The notes under the pieces were generated by a model. It did no database searches. It saw nothing but the letters and a program-made list of their open reading frames with translations, and was not told where the DNA came from. From RGIG9060 sp045645985 (GTDB lineage: Bacteria; Spirochaetota; Spirochaetia; Treponematales; Treponemataceae): 64,000 bases of DNA. A program made the translations under genes and the position numbers. Where the stretch lies: contig JAZRJV010000044.1 of NCBI GenBank assembly GCA_045645985.1, positions 9,410 through 73,409 on the forward strand. The letters run 5' to 3'. This document shows positions 42,947 to 53,900 of this stretch, piece by piece (position 1 is the stretch's first letter; each line of letters begins with the position of its first letter).

Positions 42947-44893
42947 ATGATAGAAAATAATAGTTTTGTTATTTACAAAAATCAACTTGCACTTGTAATT
43001 GAAGTTTCAGATAAATTTACAGTAAAGTATCAAGCGTCGCCAAAAACTTCTACAGGAAAATCGGCAACTTACGCTACTCAAAAAATTCGCGAAAAAGATA
43101 TGTCCTTGTTGTATCCTGCAAATTTGATTTCAAGTAAAAAACAACTAAATGAATTTTCTACGCCAGAAAGCAAAATTCAAAATTTAATTGATATTTCAGA
43201 AAATCAAAATAATCAAAATTCTATCACAGAAAAAATCAAAGAAGTTTATGAACTTTTAATTATTGATGAAGAAACTGCAAATCAAGAAATTTCTTTTTTC
43301 GATTTGGCAGAACTTGCTCTTGGAGAATTTTTAGCAAAAGATTCATGGCTGTTTTTCAACATGATAAAAAAACTTCCATACTTCAAATCTATTGATGAAA
43401 ATTTTGTTCCACGAAGTCAGGATGAAATAAATCAAATTTTACAAAAAGAAAATGCAAAAGAAAATCAAGCAAAACTTTACGAAGAATTTATAAATCGATT
43501 AAAGCAAAAATCAATTAACCAAGACGATTTTCAATATATGCAAGAAATTGAAGCATACTGTCTTGGCAAGACTGAAAAATCAAAAATTTTAAAAGATGCA
43601 GGATTTTCAGACAAAATCGAAAAGGTACACAAACTTTTAATTGATACAGGATTTTGGCATTACACAAAAAATCCACATCCAACTCGCCACGGACTTTCAA
43701 CTCAGTCTGCAAGAGAAGTTTTGCCTCCTCCACCAGAAGAAGAGCGCACAGAATTATCAACTGTTTTTTATGCAATCGATAACGAATGGAGCGCAGATCC
43801 AGACGATGCAATTGGTTTTGACGGAGAATTTTATTGGGTTCATGTTGCCGATCCTGCATCAAGTGTTTTGCCAGAATCCAAAATTGATATTGATGCACGC
43901 CACCGAGGAACAACGCTTTATCTTCCAGAACACACTTCTAGAATGTTAAACGAAAATTGTCTTGAAGATTATGCTCTCGGGCTTACAGAAAAAAGCAACT
44001 CACTTTCATTTAAAATTCAACTTGACGAAAACGCAAATATCATAGACACAGAAGTTTTAAAAACTCGTATCAAAGTAAAATGTTTAACATACAAACAAGC
44101 AGATGAATTAAAAGAAACCGATGAATTAAAACCTCTTTTTGAAATTGCAAAAAAATTTGAGCAAAAAAGAAAATCCTCTGGTTCAGTTAAAATTCAGTTA
44201 CCAGAAGTTCACATTAAAATTGATAATTCAGAAGAATATAAAAACAAAGTTACGATTTTTACAACCGAGCATACAGAATCAAGCGAAGTTGTAAAAGAAT
44301 TTATGCTGATGGCTGGCGAAGCGGCCGCAAGGTTTGCCTTCAAAAATCAAATTCCATTTCCTTTTATTAGCCAAGACGAACCAGACATTCCAAAAGAAAT
44401 TCCAGAAGGATTAGCTGGTCAATATCGTTTACGCCGTTGTATGAAAAGCAGACGCGTTGGAGTTACACCAAGTATGCATTGTTCTCTCGGACTTGCCATG
44501 TATAGCCAAGTAACAAGTCCACTTCGTCGCTATATGGATTTAATTGCACATCAACAATTACGAGCTTTTATTGACGGAAAAAAATTAATTCCCAAAGATG
44601 AAGTTCTTGAAAGAATCAGTTGTGGCGATGCTGGAATAAGTACAGCTGTAAAAGCCGATAGAGAAAGTTGCTTACATTGGAAATTAGTTTTTTTAACACA
44701 AAATCCAGATTGGCAAGGAAAAGCAATCGCAGTTGAAAAAAAACAAAAGCAAACAGTTTTCTTAATTCCAGAACTTGCGATGGAAACTATTTTAAATAAC
44801 GAAAAAGATTATTCATTAAATGAAGAAATTACTGTTCGTGCTGGGAAAATTTCAATTCCAGATTTATCAGTTGATTTTATTGCAGTTTTATAA
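42947..44893 (+). CDS. RNB-domain exoribonuclease (RNase II/R family)
   Basis: This 648-residue protein carries the RNB catalytic region from about residue 265: FYAIDNEWSADPDDAIGF has the Asp cluster that binds two metals, and VHVADPASSVL and YSQVTSPLRRYMDLIAHQQL are further signatures. The enzyme digests RNA 3'-5'. The N-terminal 260 residues differ from classical RNase R, and a C-terminal S1 domain is only partly evident. It begins without a ribosome site, 6 nt after a -10 box. It points away from the repeats. Confidence 0.9.
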   Translation: MIENNSFVIYKNQLALVIEVSDKFTVKYQASPKTSTGKSATYATQKIREKDMSLLYPANLISSKKQLNEFSTPESKIQNLIDISENQNNQNSITEKIKEVYELLIIDEETANQEISFFDLAELALGEFLAKDSWLFFNMIKKLPYFKSIDENFVPRSQDEINQILQKENAKENQAKLYEEFINRLKQKSINQDDFQYMQEIEAYCLGKTEKSKILKDAGFSDKIEKVHKLLIDTGFWHYTKNPHPTRHGLSTQSAREVLPPPPEEERTELSTVFYAIDNEWSADPDDAIGFDGEFYWVHVADPASSVLPESKIDIDARHRGTTLYLPEHTSRMLNENCLEDYALGLTEKSNSLSFKIQLDENANIIDTEVLKTRIKVKCLTYKQADELKETDELKPLFEIAKKFEQKRKSSGSVKIQLPEVHIKIDNSEEYKNKVTIFTTEHTESSEVVKEFMLMAGEAAARFAFKNQIPFPFISQDEPDIPKEIPEGLAGQYRLRRCMKSRRVGVTPSMHCSLGLAMYSQVTSPLRRYMDLIAHQQLRAFIDGKKLIPKDEVLERISCGDAGISTAVKADRESCLHWKLVFLTQNPDWQGKAIAVEKKQKQTVFLIPELAMETILNNEKDYSLNEEITVRAGKISIPDLSVDFIAVL

Positions 44894-44938
44894 TTTTACA
44901 TTTTTTTTTATTTTGCTAAATTTTAAACTTCGTATAAA

Positions 44939-45346
44939 TTATAATTTTGAAAATAAAAATATGATTACAACAAGAAACAAAATTGCAACAAGATAAATCC
45001 ACAAAGGTAATGAATCTTCAGAATATTTCTTTGTAGAATTATCATTTTGATTTGAATTTCTGTTAGAAAAAAAATTATTAAAAATATTTTTTTTAGAATT
45101 TGCTTTTTTATTTTTGCCTTTTTCTGAAGTTGAATTTGAATGAGCATCAAGTGAGTTAGATTTTTCAGAACCTACAGCGTAACCACAATTTGGACATCCA
45201 TTTGCAAAAGCATGAGAAGAGCCAGTTTTTCCACAGGCTGGACATTTTACAGCAGCAAAAAACCTTCCACAATGGCCGCAAAATCTAGCGTTGCCCTTCA
45301 CTTCTGTTTGACAATTCTCGCAAAAAAATTTGGCTGTTTTTTTCAT
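44939..45346 (-). CDS. Double zinc-ribbon membrane protein
   Basis: This 135-residue protein has two zinc ribbons: CENCQTEVKGNARFCGHCG (residues 9-27) and CPACG...GCPNCG (about 35-58). A Ser/Asn/Lys-rich linker follows, and a single hydrophobic helix ends the protein (LPLWIYLVAILFLVVIIFLF). It is tail-anchored in the inner membrane with the ribbons likely in the cytoplasm. It has TTGATA-16-TAAGAT on the minus strand (45352-45379) with the -10 ending 5 nt before the ATG. Function unknown. Confidence 0.75.
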   Translation of the reverse strand: MKKTAKFFCENCQTEVKGNARFCGHCGRFFAAVKCPACGKTGSSHAFANGCPNCGYAVGSEKSNSLDAHSNSTSEKGKNKKANSKKNIFNNFFSNRNSNQNDNSTKKYSEDSLPLWIYLVAILFLVVIIFLFSKL

Positions 45347-45351
45347 TTTAA

Positions 45352-45379
45352 ATCTTACCTTTTAGTTGAACAATATCAA
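45352..45379 (-). promoter_or_regulatory. Promoter of the zinc-ribbon gene
   Basis: On the minus strand TTGATA (45374-45379), 16-nt spacer, TAAGAT (45352-45357), overlapping the mutS 3' end. The -10 ends 5 nt before the ATG at 45346. A poor AAGG lies inside the -10 region, so a leaderless start is possible. Confidence 0.4.
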
Positions 45380-48000
45380 TTTGTAGAAAGCATTTTTTTC
45401 CATTCAGAAATTTTTGATAAAGCTTCTAACGGAGTGATACTATTAACATCGGTAGATAAAATTGAATCTATTATCATTTCTTCATCAGAAAATAAGCCAG
45501 GCAAATTATTTGAAGGCTTTAACTGAGTTGTAATTTTAGATTCTTCTTTTTGCGTATAAAATAAATCAGAATTTGAATCCGTATAAATATTTGAATTTTT
45601 TACGATAGTTTCCAAAATACTTTGAGCCCTATTTACAACCGACAAAGGAATACCAGCAAGTTGTGCAACATGCAATCCGTAAGAATTTTGTGCAGAACCT
45701 TCGATAACTTTTCGTAAAAAAATGATTTTTCCATCAGCTTCTAAAACATCCATACAAAGCATTTGTAAAGAAGGATGTTCCATTCTAGTTAATTGATGAT
45801 AGTGTGTTGCAAACAAAGTTTTTGATTTTATCGTGTGCAATAAATATTCAGAAATTGCCCAAGCTAAAGAAAGACCATCTTCAGTTGAAGTTCCCCGACC
45901 TACTTCGTCCATGATAACCAAACTTTTTTCTGTTGCAGAACGCAAAATCAATGCAGTTTCGGACATTTCAACTAAGAAAGTTGACTCACCTCGTGCAAGA
46001 TTATCAGAAGCACCAACACGACAAAAGATTCTATCTACAATTCCAATTTTTGCTTTAGCGGCTGGAACAAAAGAACCAATTTGAGCAAGCAAAACAATCA
46101 AAGCATTTTGTCTAAGATAAGTACTTTTACCTGCCATATTTGGACCAGTAATTAAAGCAAATTTTTTATCAGACAAATTGACATCGTTTGGCACAAATTC
46201 TCCAGTTGCCATATGATATTCAACAACTGGATGGCGACCATTTTCTACATAAAACGAATCATCTTCTAAAATTTCTGGGCGGCACCAATTTTGTCTTTTA
46301 GCACCATAAGCCAAACTTGCACAAACATCAATGTAAGCAATAACAGAAGAAAGTTGCAACAAGTATGAAATTTGTTTTGCAATTTCACTACGCACTTGTA
46401 AGAAAAGTTGTTTTTCAAGCAAAATGATTTTTTCATCGGCTTTTACAAGTTCATCTTCTAATTCTTGCAAACGAGAAGTTGTATATCTCTCTCCATTTAC
46501 CAAAGCCCGTTTTAAAATAAAATGAGTTGGAACATTAGAAAGTTTCCCTTTGGATACTTCAATGTAATATCCGTTTTGACGATTAAATTTTACTTTTAAA
46601 TTTGGGATACCAGTTGCAACTCGTTCTTCTTCAAGATATTCTTCAAGAATTGAATTAAAATTCTGTTGAATATTTCTTAATCTATCTAATTCTTCAGAAA
46701 AACCTTCCTTAATGATTCTTCCTTCAGTTAACGAAGTTGAAGGATCGTCCAAAATTGCATTATAAATCAAGTTGATAATTTGATTTGCTGTATCCATTTG
46801 AACAATCGGAAATGATAATTCGCTTACGATTTTTTGTATATTTACAGCACTTTCCAAACTGGTTCGTAATGCTTGAACATCTTTGGGATGTGCTTTTTCT
46901 AAAGCAATTCGGCTTGTTAATCTTTCTATATCAAGAATTTTTGAAAGAATTTCTCTTATTCCATCTAAACCAATTGGATTATCAAAAAAAGTTTGCACAT
47001 GATTTTGTCGTGAAATTATTTGCTTGCAATCGGTTAAAGGATACATAAACCAAGTTGATAAAAGGCGCTTTCCCATGGCAGTATTTGTAAATTGCACAGT
47101 TTCTAAAAGTGAAAAAGCTGAACTTCCATCTCGTAGATTTGCAGTAATTTCTAGATTTCGTCTTGAAGAATCGTCAATAATTACAAATTGAGAATCTGTA
47201 TAAACATTTATACTTGTAACATGAGGTAAAATCCCTGATTCATCCTTTAAAACTGAATTTTTAATTAGATACTCTAGCAAAAATCCTGCACTACAATTTT
47301 CTGGAGAATTTTCTGTTAAAGAAAAAGAACGCAAAGTTACAGTATTAAATTGTTTTTTTAATCGATTAGTTGCTAATTCTTGTGCAAAATGCCAATCTGG
47401 ATAAGTTGAAATTGAAATATTTGGATAAATATTTTTTACTTGCAAAAATTCTTGCATTTCAGAAATTGAAGAAGATACAAGTAATTCTTTTGGAGAACAT
47501 CTAGCAAGTTCCTTTAAGAAATGTTCCGAAAAATCTTGCTTATCCCAATGAGTTGCGTAAAAATTTCCGGTTGAAATATCAATGTAAGAAAAAGAAACAA
47601 GTGTTTTTTTAGCTTCTTTTACCAAACAAATTGCTGCTAAAAAGTTATTTGTTCCATACTCAAGATATTCTTCTTCGGTAACTGCTCCAGGAGTAATAAT
47701 TTCTACAACTTTTCGTTCGGTTAAACCTTTTGCTTTTGGGTCACCGATTTGTTCACAAATTGCAATTTTTTTTCCTAAGCGTAAAAGTCGAGCAATATAA
47801 ATTTTAGATGCGTGATACGGAATACCACACATTGGAGATGAGCCTCGATGAGTTAAAGTTAAATTCAATAATCTTGAAACTTCAACTGCATCATCATTAA
47901 ACATTTCGTAAAAATCACCAAGCCTAAAGAACAACACCTCAGTTGGATGCTGCTCTTTTATGCTTTGGTATTGAACCATTAGAGGAGTTTGTTCTGCCAT
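45376..48000 (-). CDS. mutS: DNA mismatch repair protein MutS
   Basis: This 874-residue protein recognises mismatches. The N-terminal mismatch-binding motif is LGDFYEMFNDDA with the Phe-x-Glu. The ATPase has Walker A TGPNMAGKSTYLRQ, Walker B VIMDEVGRGTSTEDG and the ATHYHQLT signature. It lies 9 nt downstream of the Skp-like gene in tamB-bamA-skp-mutS. No Shine-Dalgarno is obvious, so it may rely on coupling or another start signal. Confidence 0.97.
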   Translation of the reverse strand: MAEQTPLMVQYQSIKEQHPTEVLFFRLGDFYEMFNDDAVEVSRLLNLTLTHRGSSPMCGIPYHASKIYIARLLRLGKKIAICEQIGDPKAKGLTERKVVEIITPGAVTEEEYLEYGTNNFLAAICLVKEAKKTLVSFSYIDISTGNFYATHWDKQDFSEHFLKELARCSPKELLVSSSISEMQEFLQVKNIYPNISISTYPDWHFAQELATNRLKKQFNTVTLRSFSLTENSPENCSAGFLLEYLIKNSVLKDESGILPHVTSINVYTDSQFVIIDDSSRRNLEITANLRDGSSAFSLLETVQFTNTAMGKRLLSTWFMYPLTDCKQIISRQNHVQTFFDNPIGLDGIREILSKILDIERLTSRIALEKAHPKDVQALRTSLESAVNIQKIVSELSFPIVQMDTANQIINLIYNAILDDPSTSLTEGRIIKEGFSEELDRLRNIQQNFNSILEEYLEEERVATGIPNLKVKFNRQNGYYIEVSKGKLSNVPTHFILKRALVNGERYTTSRLQELEDELVKADEKIILLEKQLFLQVRSEIAKQISYLLQLSSVIAYIDVCASLAYGAKRQNWCRPEILEDDSFYVENGRHPVVEYHMATGEFVPNDVNLSDKKFALITGPNMAGKSTYLRQNALIVLLAQIGSFVPAAKAKIGIVDRIFCRVGASDNLARGESTFLVEMSETALILRSATEKSLVIMDEVGRGTSTEDGLSLAWAISEYLLHTIKSKTLFATHYHQLTRMEHPSLQMLCMDVLEADGKIIFLRKVIEGSAQNSYGLHVAQLAGIPLSVVNRAQSILETIVKNSNIYTDSNSDLFYTQKEESKITTQLKPSNNLPGLFSDEEMIIDSILSTDVNSITPLEALSKISEWKKMLSTN

Positions 48001-48009
48001 AAAATAACT

Positions 48010-48531
48010 TTATCTAGAACTTAAACCGCTAATAACTTTATCAGTAATATCAACTGATGGACTATACCACAAAATTGAATTTGCTTGTTGCAAACTCAAA
48101 ATCATACTATACCCTTCTGACTCTGCGATACGACCAATTACATCATACAATGATGAATAAAAAGAATCTGATTTTTCAATTCTTCTTTTGATTGATTCAA
48201 GTTCTGTATTTTTTGCATTTGCAAATTCTGCCAAATAATCTGCTTTCTTTGTAATTTCTGCTTCAACTTTCATTGCAGCCGCATCATCACCTTTTTCTTT
48301 TAAATCAATCAATTTTTGGTTAAGAGTTTTTAACTCTTCTGTTTTTTCATTGATTCTTTTTTGAAAATCAGCTTTTTTCTGTTCATAGTTTCTAACAGCT
48401 GCAGAATCTCTAAAATAAGTTTGATAAACTTTTGCTGTATCAACAACACCAAAACGAGTCATTGTTTGAGCAAAACTAAATCCTAAAAAAACAAATGCGC
48501 AAATTAAAACACAAATCAATTTTTTATTCAT
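48010..48531 (-). CDS. skp: OmpH/Skp-family periplasmic chaperone
   Basis: This 173-residue protein has a signal peptide (ICAFVFLGFSFA|QTM) and starts FGVVDTAKVYQTYFRDS, the OmpH signature. A long coiled coil follows (about residues 45-125, rich in Glu/Lys/Leu). It would hold unfolded outer-membrane proteins in the periplasm for BamA. A GAGG site precedes the ATG. It sits directly behind bamA, as in many bacteria. Confidence 0.92.
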   Translation of the reverse strand: MNKKLICVLICAFVFLGFSFAQTMTRFGVVDTAKVYQTYFRDSAAVRNYEQKKADFQKRINEKTEELKTLNQKLIDLKEKGDDAAAMKVEAEITKKADYLAEFANAKNTELESIKRRIEKSDSFYSSLYDVIGRIAESEGYSMILSLQQANSILWYSPSVDITDKVISGLSSR

Positions 48532-48549
48532 AATCCATAACCTCTTAAA

Positions 48550-50964
48550 TTATTTATTTACAATGTTGAATGACAATACAAATTGCCAGTCAGCTTTATT
48601 ATCTTCACGCCAAGTGAATTGTCCGTCTTTGAAATAGAATGTATTTGCAAGAAGGAATCTTAATGGGAATTGTGGCATTGCAATTCTTAAACCAGGTCCA
48701 AAACTAAATCTAAAATCGTTAAGATTTAGAGTTGATAAATCCTGTACAGTATCTTTTAATGCAACAGCATCAACAAAGAAATCTGCAGCCAACATACCTT
48801 TTACGAATGGCCAACGCAATTCAACATAACTTGACCACATCGCTTGACCTTTTACACCAGATTCAACTCCCCAACCACGACCATTGAACATACCGTCAAT
48901 ATAAAGTTGGTTTGTTGCTCCAATTGAAGTGTTAGCAGATGGAACTTGGAAAGATAAACCTGTGTATCCTGCAAGAATAAGTTGCAAACTCCAGTGCTCA
49001 GAAACAGCCCAATCAACAAGAGGCCAATATCCTTCAAGTTTTGTATCTGAACGGAGATAAAACTGATCTTCTATTGCAGGAATAAGTCCTGTCCAAGACA
49101 AGCGCTGACTTGCAAACCAACCTTTTGTTGGGTCATAATTGATATTTCTATCATCAATAGAGAATGAAGACCAAACTGAGTTTGTCCATCCCCAGTCATT
49201 GTTATATTCACTAATTGTTGTATCAACAGGAGTATACATATCAGGATCATAAACATTGTTCAAAAGATTAAAACTGATTCCTCCAGCTAAGGTAAGAATA
49301 GCAAATTCTGGAGTCCAGCGACGACCTAAAGATGCGCCTACAGAAGTTGTCCAGTTTGTATAATCCATATAATAATCTGTTGTATTTAAACCATCAGCAA
49401 GATACATATTTTGTAAAGTTGTTAATTCTTTGTGATAAAAACTTCCTGAAAGTGAGAAACTCAAAGGTAAGCCTAAGAACCAAGAATCACTGTATCCTAA
49501 ACTAACAGATTGCTGATCCGTTGCAACAGCTAATTGCGCAGAAAGTGTTTTACCAGTTCCAGCAACATTTGAATCTTGCCATTTTGCAAAAAGTGAAACC
49601 GGAATTTTATTTGATTCTGTAACACCAGAGAAAGTTAAACCAAATTCCAATGAAGTTGTAGATTGTTCTTCAACATTGATAATCAAATCTACAAGGTTAT
49701 TTTCTGAACCTGGTAAAATCTGAGGAGCAACCATAGAGAAAAATTGCAAATTGTACAAGTTTCTTAAACCTGCAGTAAGTTTAGATTTTGAGAAAATATC
49801 TCCACTTTCCAAAGGAAGTTCACGCAAAATTACAAAATCTTTTGTTTTTTCATTTCCTTTGATGATAATATTTTCGATGTGAGCTCTATCGTTTTCAATA
49901 ATTCTTAATGTAAAAGAAACTTCGTGTTTTTCTGTATCACGATGCATTTTGTCATCAAAAGTGTTGTAAGTATATCCACTTTCAAAATATGTATCATAGA
50001 TTGCAGTAAGTCCTTCATTAAACTTAGGCTGATTAAAAATCATTCCAGGTTTCAATTTAATACAATCAACAAGTTGCTCTGTTGAAAAAATTGTATTTCC
50101 AGAAATTGTAATTCCACCGTAAGTATATTGTTCACCTTCTCTTACTATATAAGTTAAAATCATTTCATCACGATTTTCTTCTTTATTTTCAGTAATTGAA
50201 CGCTTTATATCAAGAACAGTTGCATCAATATATCCACGACTATGATAATAATTTAGAATAGCTTGTCTGTCTAATTCTTCATTTGCTTCAAGAAAAGCAC
50301 CTTTGTTAAAAAGTCCTTTTTCTTTTTGAGTAAATTTACTTTTCAAAGTTTTTTCAGAAACTATGTAATTTCCTTCAAAATTGATTTGAGTAACGATTAC
50401 AGCCTTTCCTTCAGAAATATTAAAAGTTAAGATTACATCCCCATTATCCTTTTTTTCTAAGTCATAAGAAACTTTTACATTTGTATAACCTTTATTAAGA
50501 TAATGTTCTGTAATTGCTCTTACATCAGCAGGAATTTTTTGTTCATTTAGAACTTCTAATTCTTTTACACCAATAACTTCTTTTAAATTAGTTGGCTTAA
50601 CATGAGCATTTCCCTTAAAATTTATCTTTGTGATAACAGGTAATTCTTTTACTGTAAATTTTAGGATAACAGAGTTTTTTTCTTCATTTGCTGGAATTGC
50701 TTCTGGAATAATATCCTCAAAAAGTTCAAGAGCATAAATCTTTGTTATTAACTCGGAATAAAGTGAATCTGTAAAATCTTTACCTAAATATTGATGTGTT
50801 ATAGAAGAAACTTCTTCTCTATTTACATGTACTAAACCTTCAAAAACAATTTTTGATATTGGCTTATCATAAAACCAAGAACTATCATCCTGAGCAAAAA
50901 GCCCAAAACATGTTATAAAAGTAAGTAAAATTGACCAAAATACGATAATGCTATTTTTACGCAT
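48550..50964 (-). CDS. bamA: Outer membrane protein assembly factor BamA
   Basis: Start at ATG 50964 (804 residues), chosen by GGAGGG just upstream; a longer frame reaches 51003 without such a site. Signal peptide to about residue 24. Five POTRA domains follow (about 27-400), with blocks such as ITKINFKGNAHVKPTNLKEV. The C-terminal Omp85 barrel (about 420-804) has GRGWGVESG, the lid-loop RGF/RGY motif in variant form. It inserts barrel proteins into the outer membrane. It lies between tamB and skp. Confidence 0.95.
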   Translation of the reverse strand: MRKNSIIVFWSILLTFITCFGLFAQDDSSWFYDKPISKIVFEGLVHVNREEVSSITHQYLGKDFTDSLYSELITKIYALELFEDIIPEAIPANEEKNSVILKFTVKELPVITKINFKGNAHVKPTNLKEVIGVKELEVLNEQKIPADVRAITEHYLNKGYTNVKVSYDLEKKDNGDVILTFNISEGKAVIVTQINFEGNYIVSEKTLKSKFTQKEKGLFNKGAFLEANEELDRQAILNYYHSRGYIDATVLDIKRSITENKEENRDEMILTYIVREGEQYTYGGITISGNTIFSTEQLVDCIKLKPGMIFNQPKFNEGLTAIYDTYFESGYTYNTFDDKMHRDTEKHEVSFTLRIIENDRAHIENIIIKGNEKTKDFVILRELPLESGDIFSKSKLTAGLRNLYNLQFFSMVAPQILPGSENNLVDLIINVEEQSTTSLEFGLTFSGVTESNKIPVSLFAKWQDSNVAGTGKTLSAQLAVATDQQSVSLGYSDSWFLGLPLSFSLSGSFYHKELTTLQNMYLADGLNTTDYYMDYTNWTTSVGASLGRRWTPEFAILTLAGGISFNLLNNVYDPDMYTPVDTTISEYNNDWGWTNSVWSSFSIDDRNINYDPTKGWFASQRLSWTGLIPAIEDQFYLRSDTKLEGYWPLVDWAVSEHWSLQLILAGYTGLSFQVPSANTSIGATNQLYIDGMFNGRGWGVESGVKGQAMWSSYVELRWPFVKGMLAADFFVDAVALKDTVQDLSTLNLNDFRFSFGPGLRIAMPQFPLRFLLANTFYFKDGQFTWREDNKADWQFVLSFNIVNK

Positions 50965-50984
50965 CGTACCCTCCATAAAATTTT

Positions 50985-53900
50985 CTAAAACGATAACTTC
51001 CAAGAGAAACCAACAGAAACATCCGGTATCCAGAAATTATTCATATTTCCTATAGTAGGAGAAAGACTCCATCGTATAAGAGCAAAAGGACTGTCCAACT
51101 CAAAACCAAGCTCAGGTTCAAGAGAAAGCCCTGTAAGAGATCGTCCACTTTCTATAAGAGAAGCATTATAATCAAAATGCAACAGTGCATCCAAATACAT
51201 TGCATTTCCAAAATACTTCCCTATATAAACAGATGAATTATCTAAATAGTTACCAATTGTTACATTATTATTGTCATTATTTAATCCAACAAGTAACGCA
51301 TTTTGTAAAATTGTAGTCCTAAGTGAAAATATATCAAATTTAAACAAATCACGCAATCGGTCTTCAACTTCTTTTACAGCAGTTGTTTGTGCAACATAAT
51401 TCAATCCACCTGCTAAAACATTTATTCCAAAATCCCTAATAGAATCTGTATCTTCAGGAATTACAATTTGCCCCAAAAGTGCCATAATTTCTGATTCAGA
51501 TTTTGCTGGAGATGATGAGAACGATGGAGAAAATGCACTCAATTTTTGATTTTCAGCAGTAAGGATGATTTTTACATTATCACCTTCTGAATCAGTTTCT
51601 CGCATTTCCGCACGAACAGTAATTAAAGGATCTAATGCACCTTGTTTTTCATTAAACAACAAGCGACCTTCTCTCAAATAGAAGGTTCGTCCCAAAGCAA
51701 CGATAGAACCACCGCGTAAAACCAAGTCTCCATTAAGTTCAAAATAATCTGTTTCTGAATCTAATTTTAGTCTAATTTTTGTTTGTGGATTTATCAAGGC
51801 TTTTAGCACAGGATTTTCTTTATTTGGGAAAAAAACTCTACCATGTTGACCAACAAGCATGTCTAAATCTACTTTTGTATAGAAGTAATTTACATTTTGA
51901 GGAGCATATTCATCTGTTCCTGAGAACAAAGAGAAAGTTCCATCAATATCTTGAGCAAAAATAGAACCTCGAATAGTTACACCTTCTGCTAAAATAACAT
52001 CAATCTCTAAGTCACAAGCAGCATCGCCTTCAAACTGCATATTTGGCATAATAAATTTTGCAGGAACTAAAGTGCTTCCTCTTGTTTTTACATCAACCAA
52101 AACAGAATAAAATGTCCATCTATCAAATTCAAAACGAATTGAAGCATCGATATAACCTTTTTTTACCCTACTAACTAAATTTCGCATTACAAAAGCGTTA
52201 TCTTCTACATCAATTTTTATTTCTTTTGAGTAAAAATTTTCATTTAAATAATCTGGAATTGAATACCAAAAATTTTGTGCTACTAACGCCCCAGAAAATT
52301 CAGGATCTGTTGAATATCCACCAATATGTAAATTTCCATAAGCAGTTCCACTAAGAGCATGAAAGAATGGAAATTTTAAGAAATTAGAAACTTTACTAAA
52401 ATCTAGGAAAAAATCATCCACAGAAATATCCAATAATGAATTTTCTATTGTTCCATTTACATTCATTCTAATTGGTAAATTTTCTGCAGTTTGAACTTTT
52501 AAATTTTTTCCATCTACAAAAGAACCAATAATTTGATTATTACCACCAAAGAAATCAAATCTATTTGGAGATGAAACAACTGTAAGTTTAACATTTTCAT
52601 AATTTCCAAAAGCTGAAGATTCTATATTGCTTAGCATAAGAGAAAGTAAAAATGATTCAGGAATACTAAAATTAGAAAATCCAAATTCAGAAGAGTTTTG
52701 TTCCATTGGCGATGAAATATCAATTTCAAGAGGAGTAATATATTTTCCACCAAGAAGATTTCCGTCAAGCACGCCCAAAAGATTTCCTGTAAAAGTTGAT
52801 AAATTGAAGTTTGCTTGAATACCTGAAATTTTTTGTCCTGCAATACCCACAGTTGAATCAATAATCTTTGCATTTCCATCTTCAAGAGAAGCATTTAAAT
52901 TTAATTCTAATGAAGAACCAGCAAGTGAAATTGAAGTATTGAAAACAGAAACTGTAATTCCAGGATTATTGATTGGTCCTAAAGCTGTAATTTCAGCATT
53001 TAACACATTTATGGCTTTTTGATCCGACAAAAATCTTGATAATGGCGAATTTTGTATCGAAATTTGTGACGAAAGAAAGATATCTTGCAAAAAATTTAAT
53101 TCAGAAAAAGACTTATTCATTGGGTTTGATGCACTACATTCAATTTTTATGCTTTCAGAAGAAGAATAATCTGCTAAATCAATATTTACAGAAGCATTAG
53201 TTAAAGAATTTTCGTCAAAACTCCATAACATCGTACCTTGCCCAGATAAAATTGATGTAGAATCAACAAAATTTATTCTATCGAATAAGGCACCGTAATT
53301 ATTTAAATTTCCTACAAAAGTTATATTTGGAGCACTTTTATTGGCTGTATTATTATCTTTAAATTCAAATCGATTTATTTTAACATTCCAATCAGACAAA
53401 GATACAAAATCAAATTCTGAATCTATGGAAATACCTAAAAGTAAATTTTCTACAGAAAGAGGCAATCCATCCATTGTAAGAAAACCTCGTAATTTATTTT
53501 TATTATTGAAAATCTCTGCAGAAAATCCATAATCGCCAGTTAAAGAAATTTGTTTTGCATCAAGAATTGTACCTGAAAAACCATAAGGCACATTATTTAG
53601 TGCAATATTTGAAACAAAAAATAAATTTTCAAAGCCATTACTGTAATCAGCATTTAAAGTTAGATTTATTTCTTGTCCGGCAAACAAAATATCAAATTGT
53701 GAAACTTGCAAAGAACTTTCTGTTCCGTCAAAAGAGAATAAGGCCATCTCTCCATCTTTTTTTGTGTTAGCAATAACTGAATACGGAATGTTGTATGTAA
53801 TACTAGAAAAATCTGTAGAAGCAAAACACTCTGTAGACATAATGTACGGAGAAAATGTTTTAGAAAGTCCTTTTACAGAATTAGCACCTTTTTCATCAAG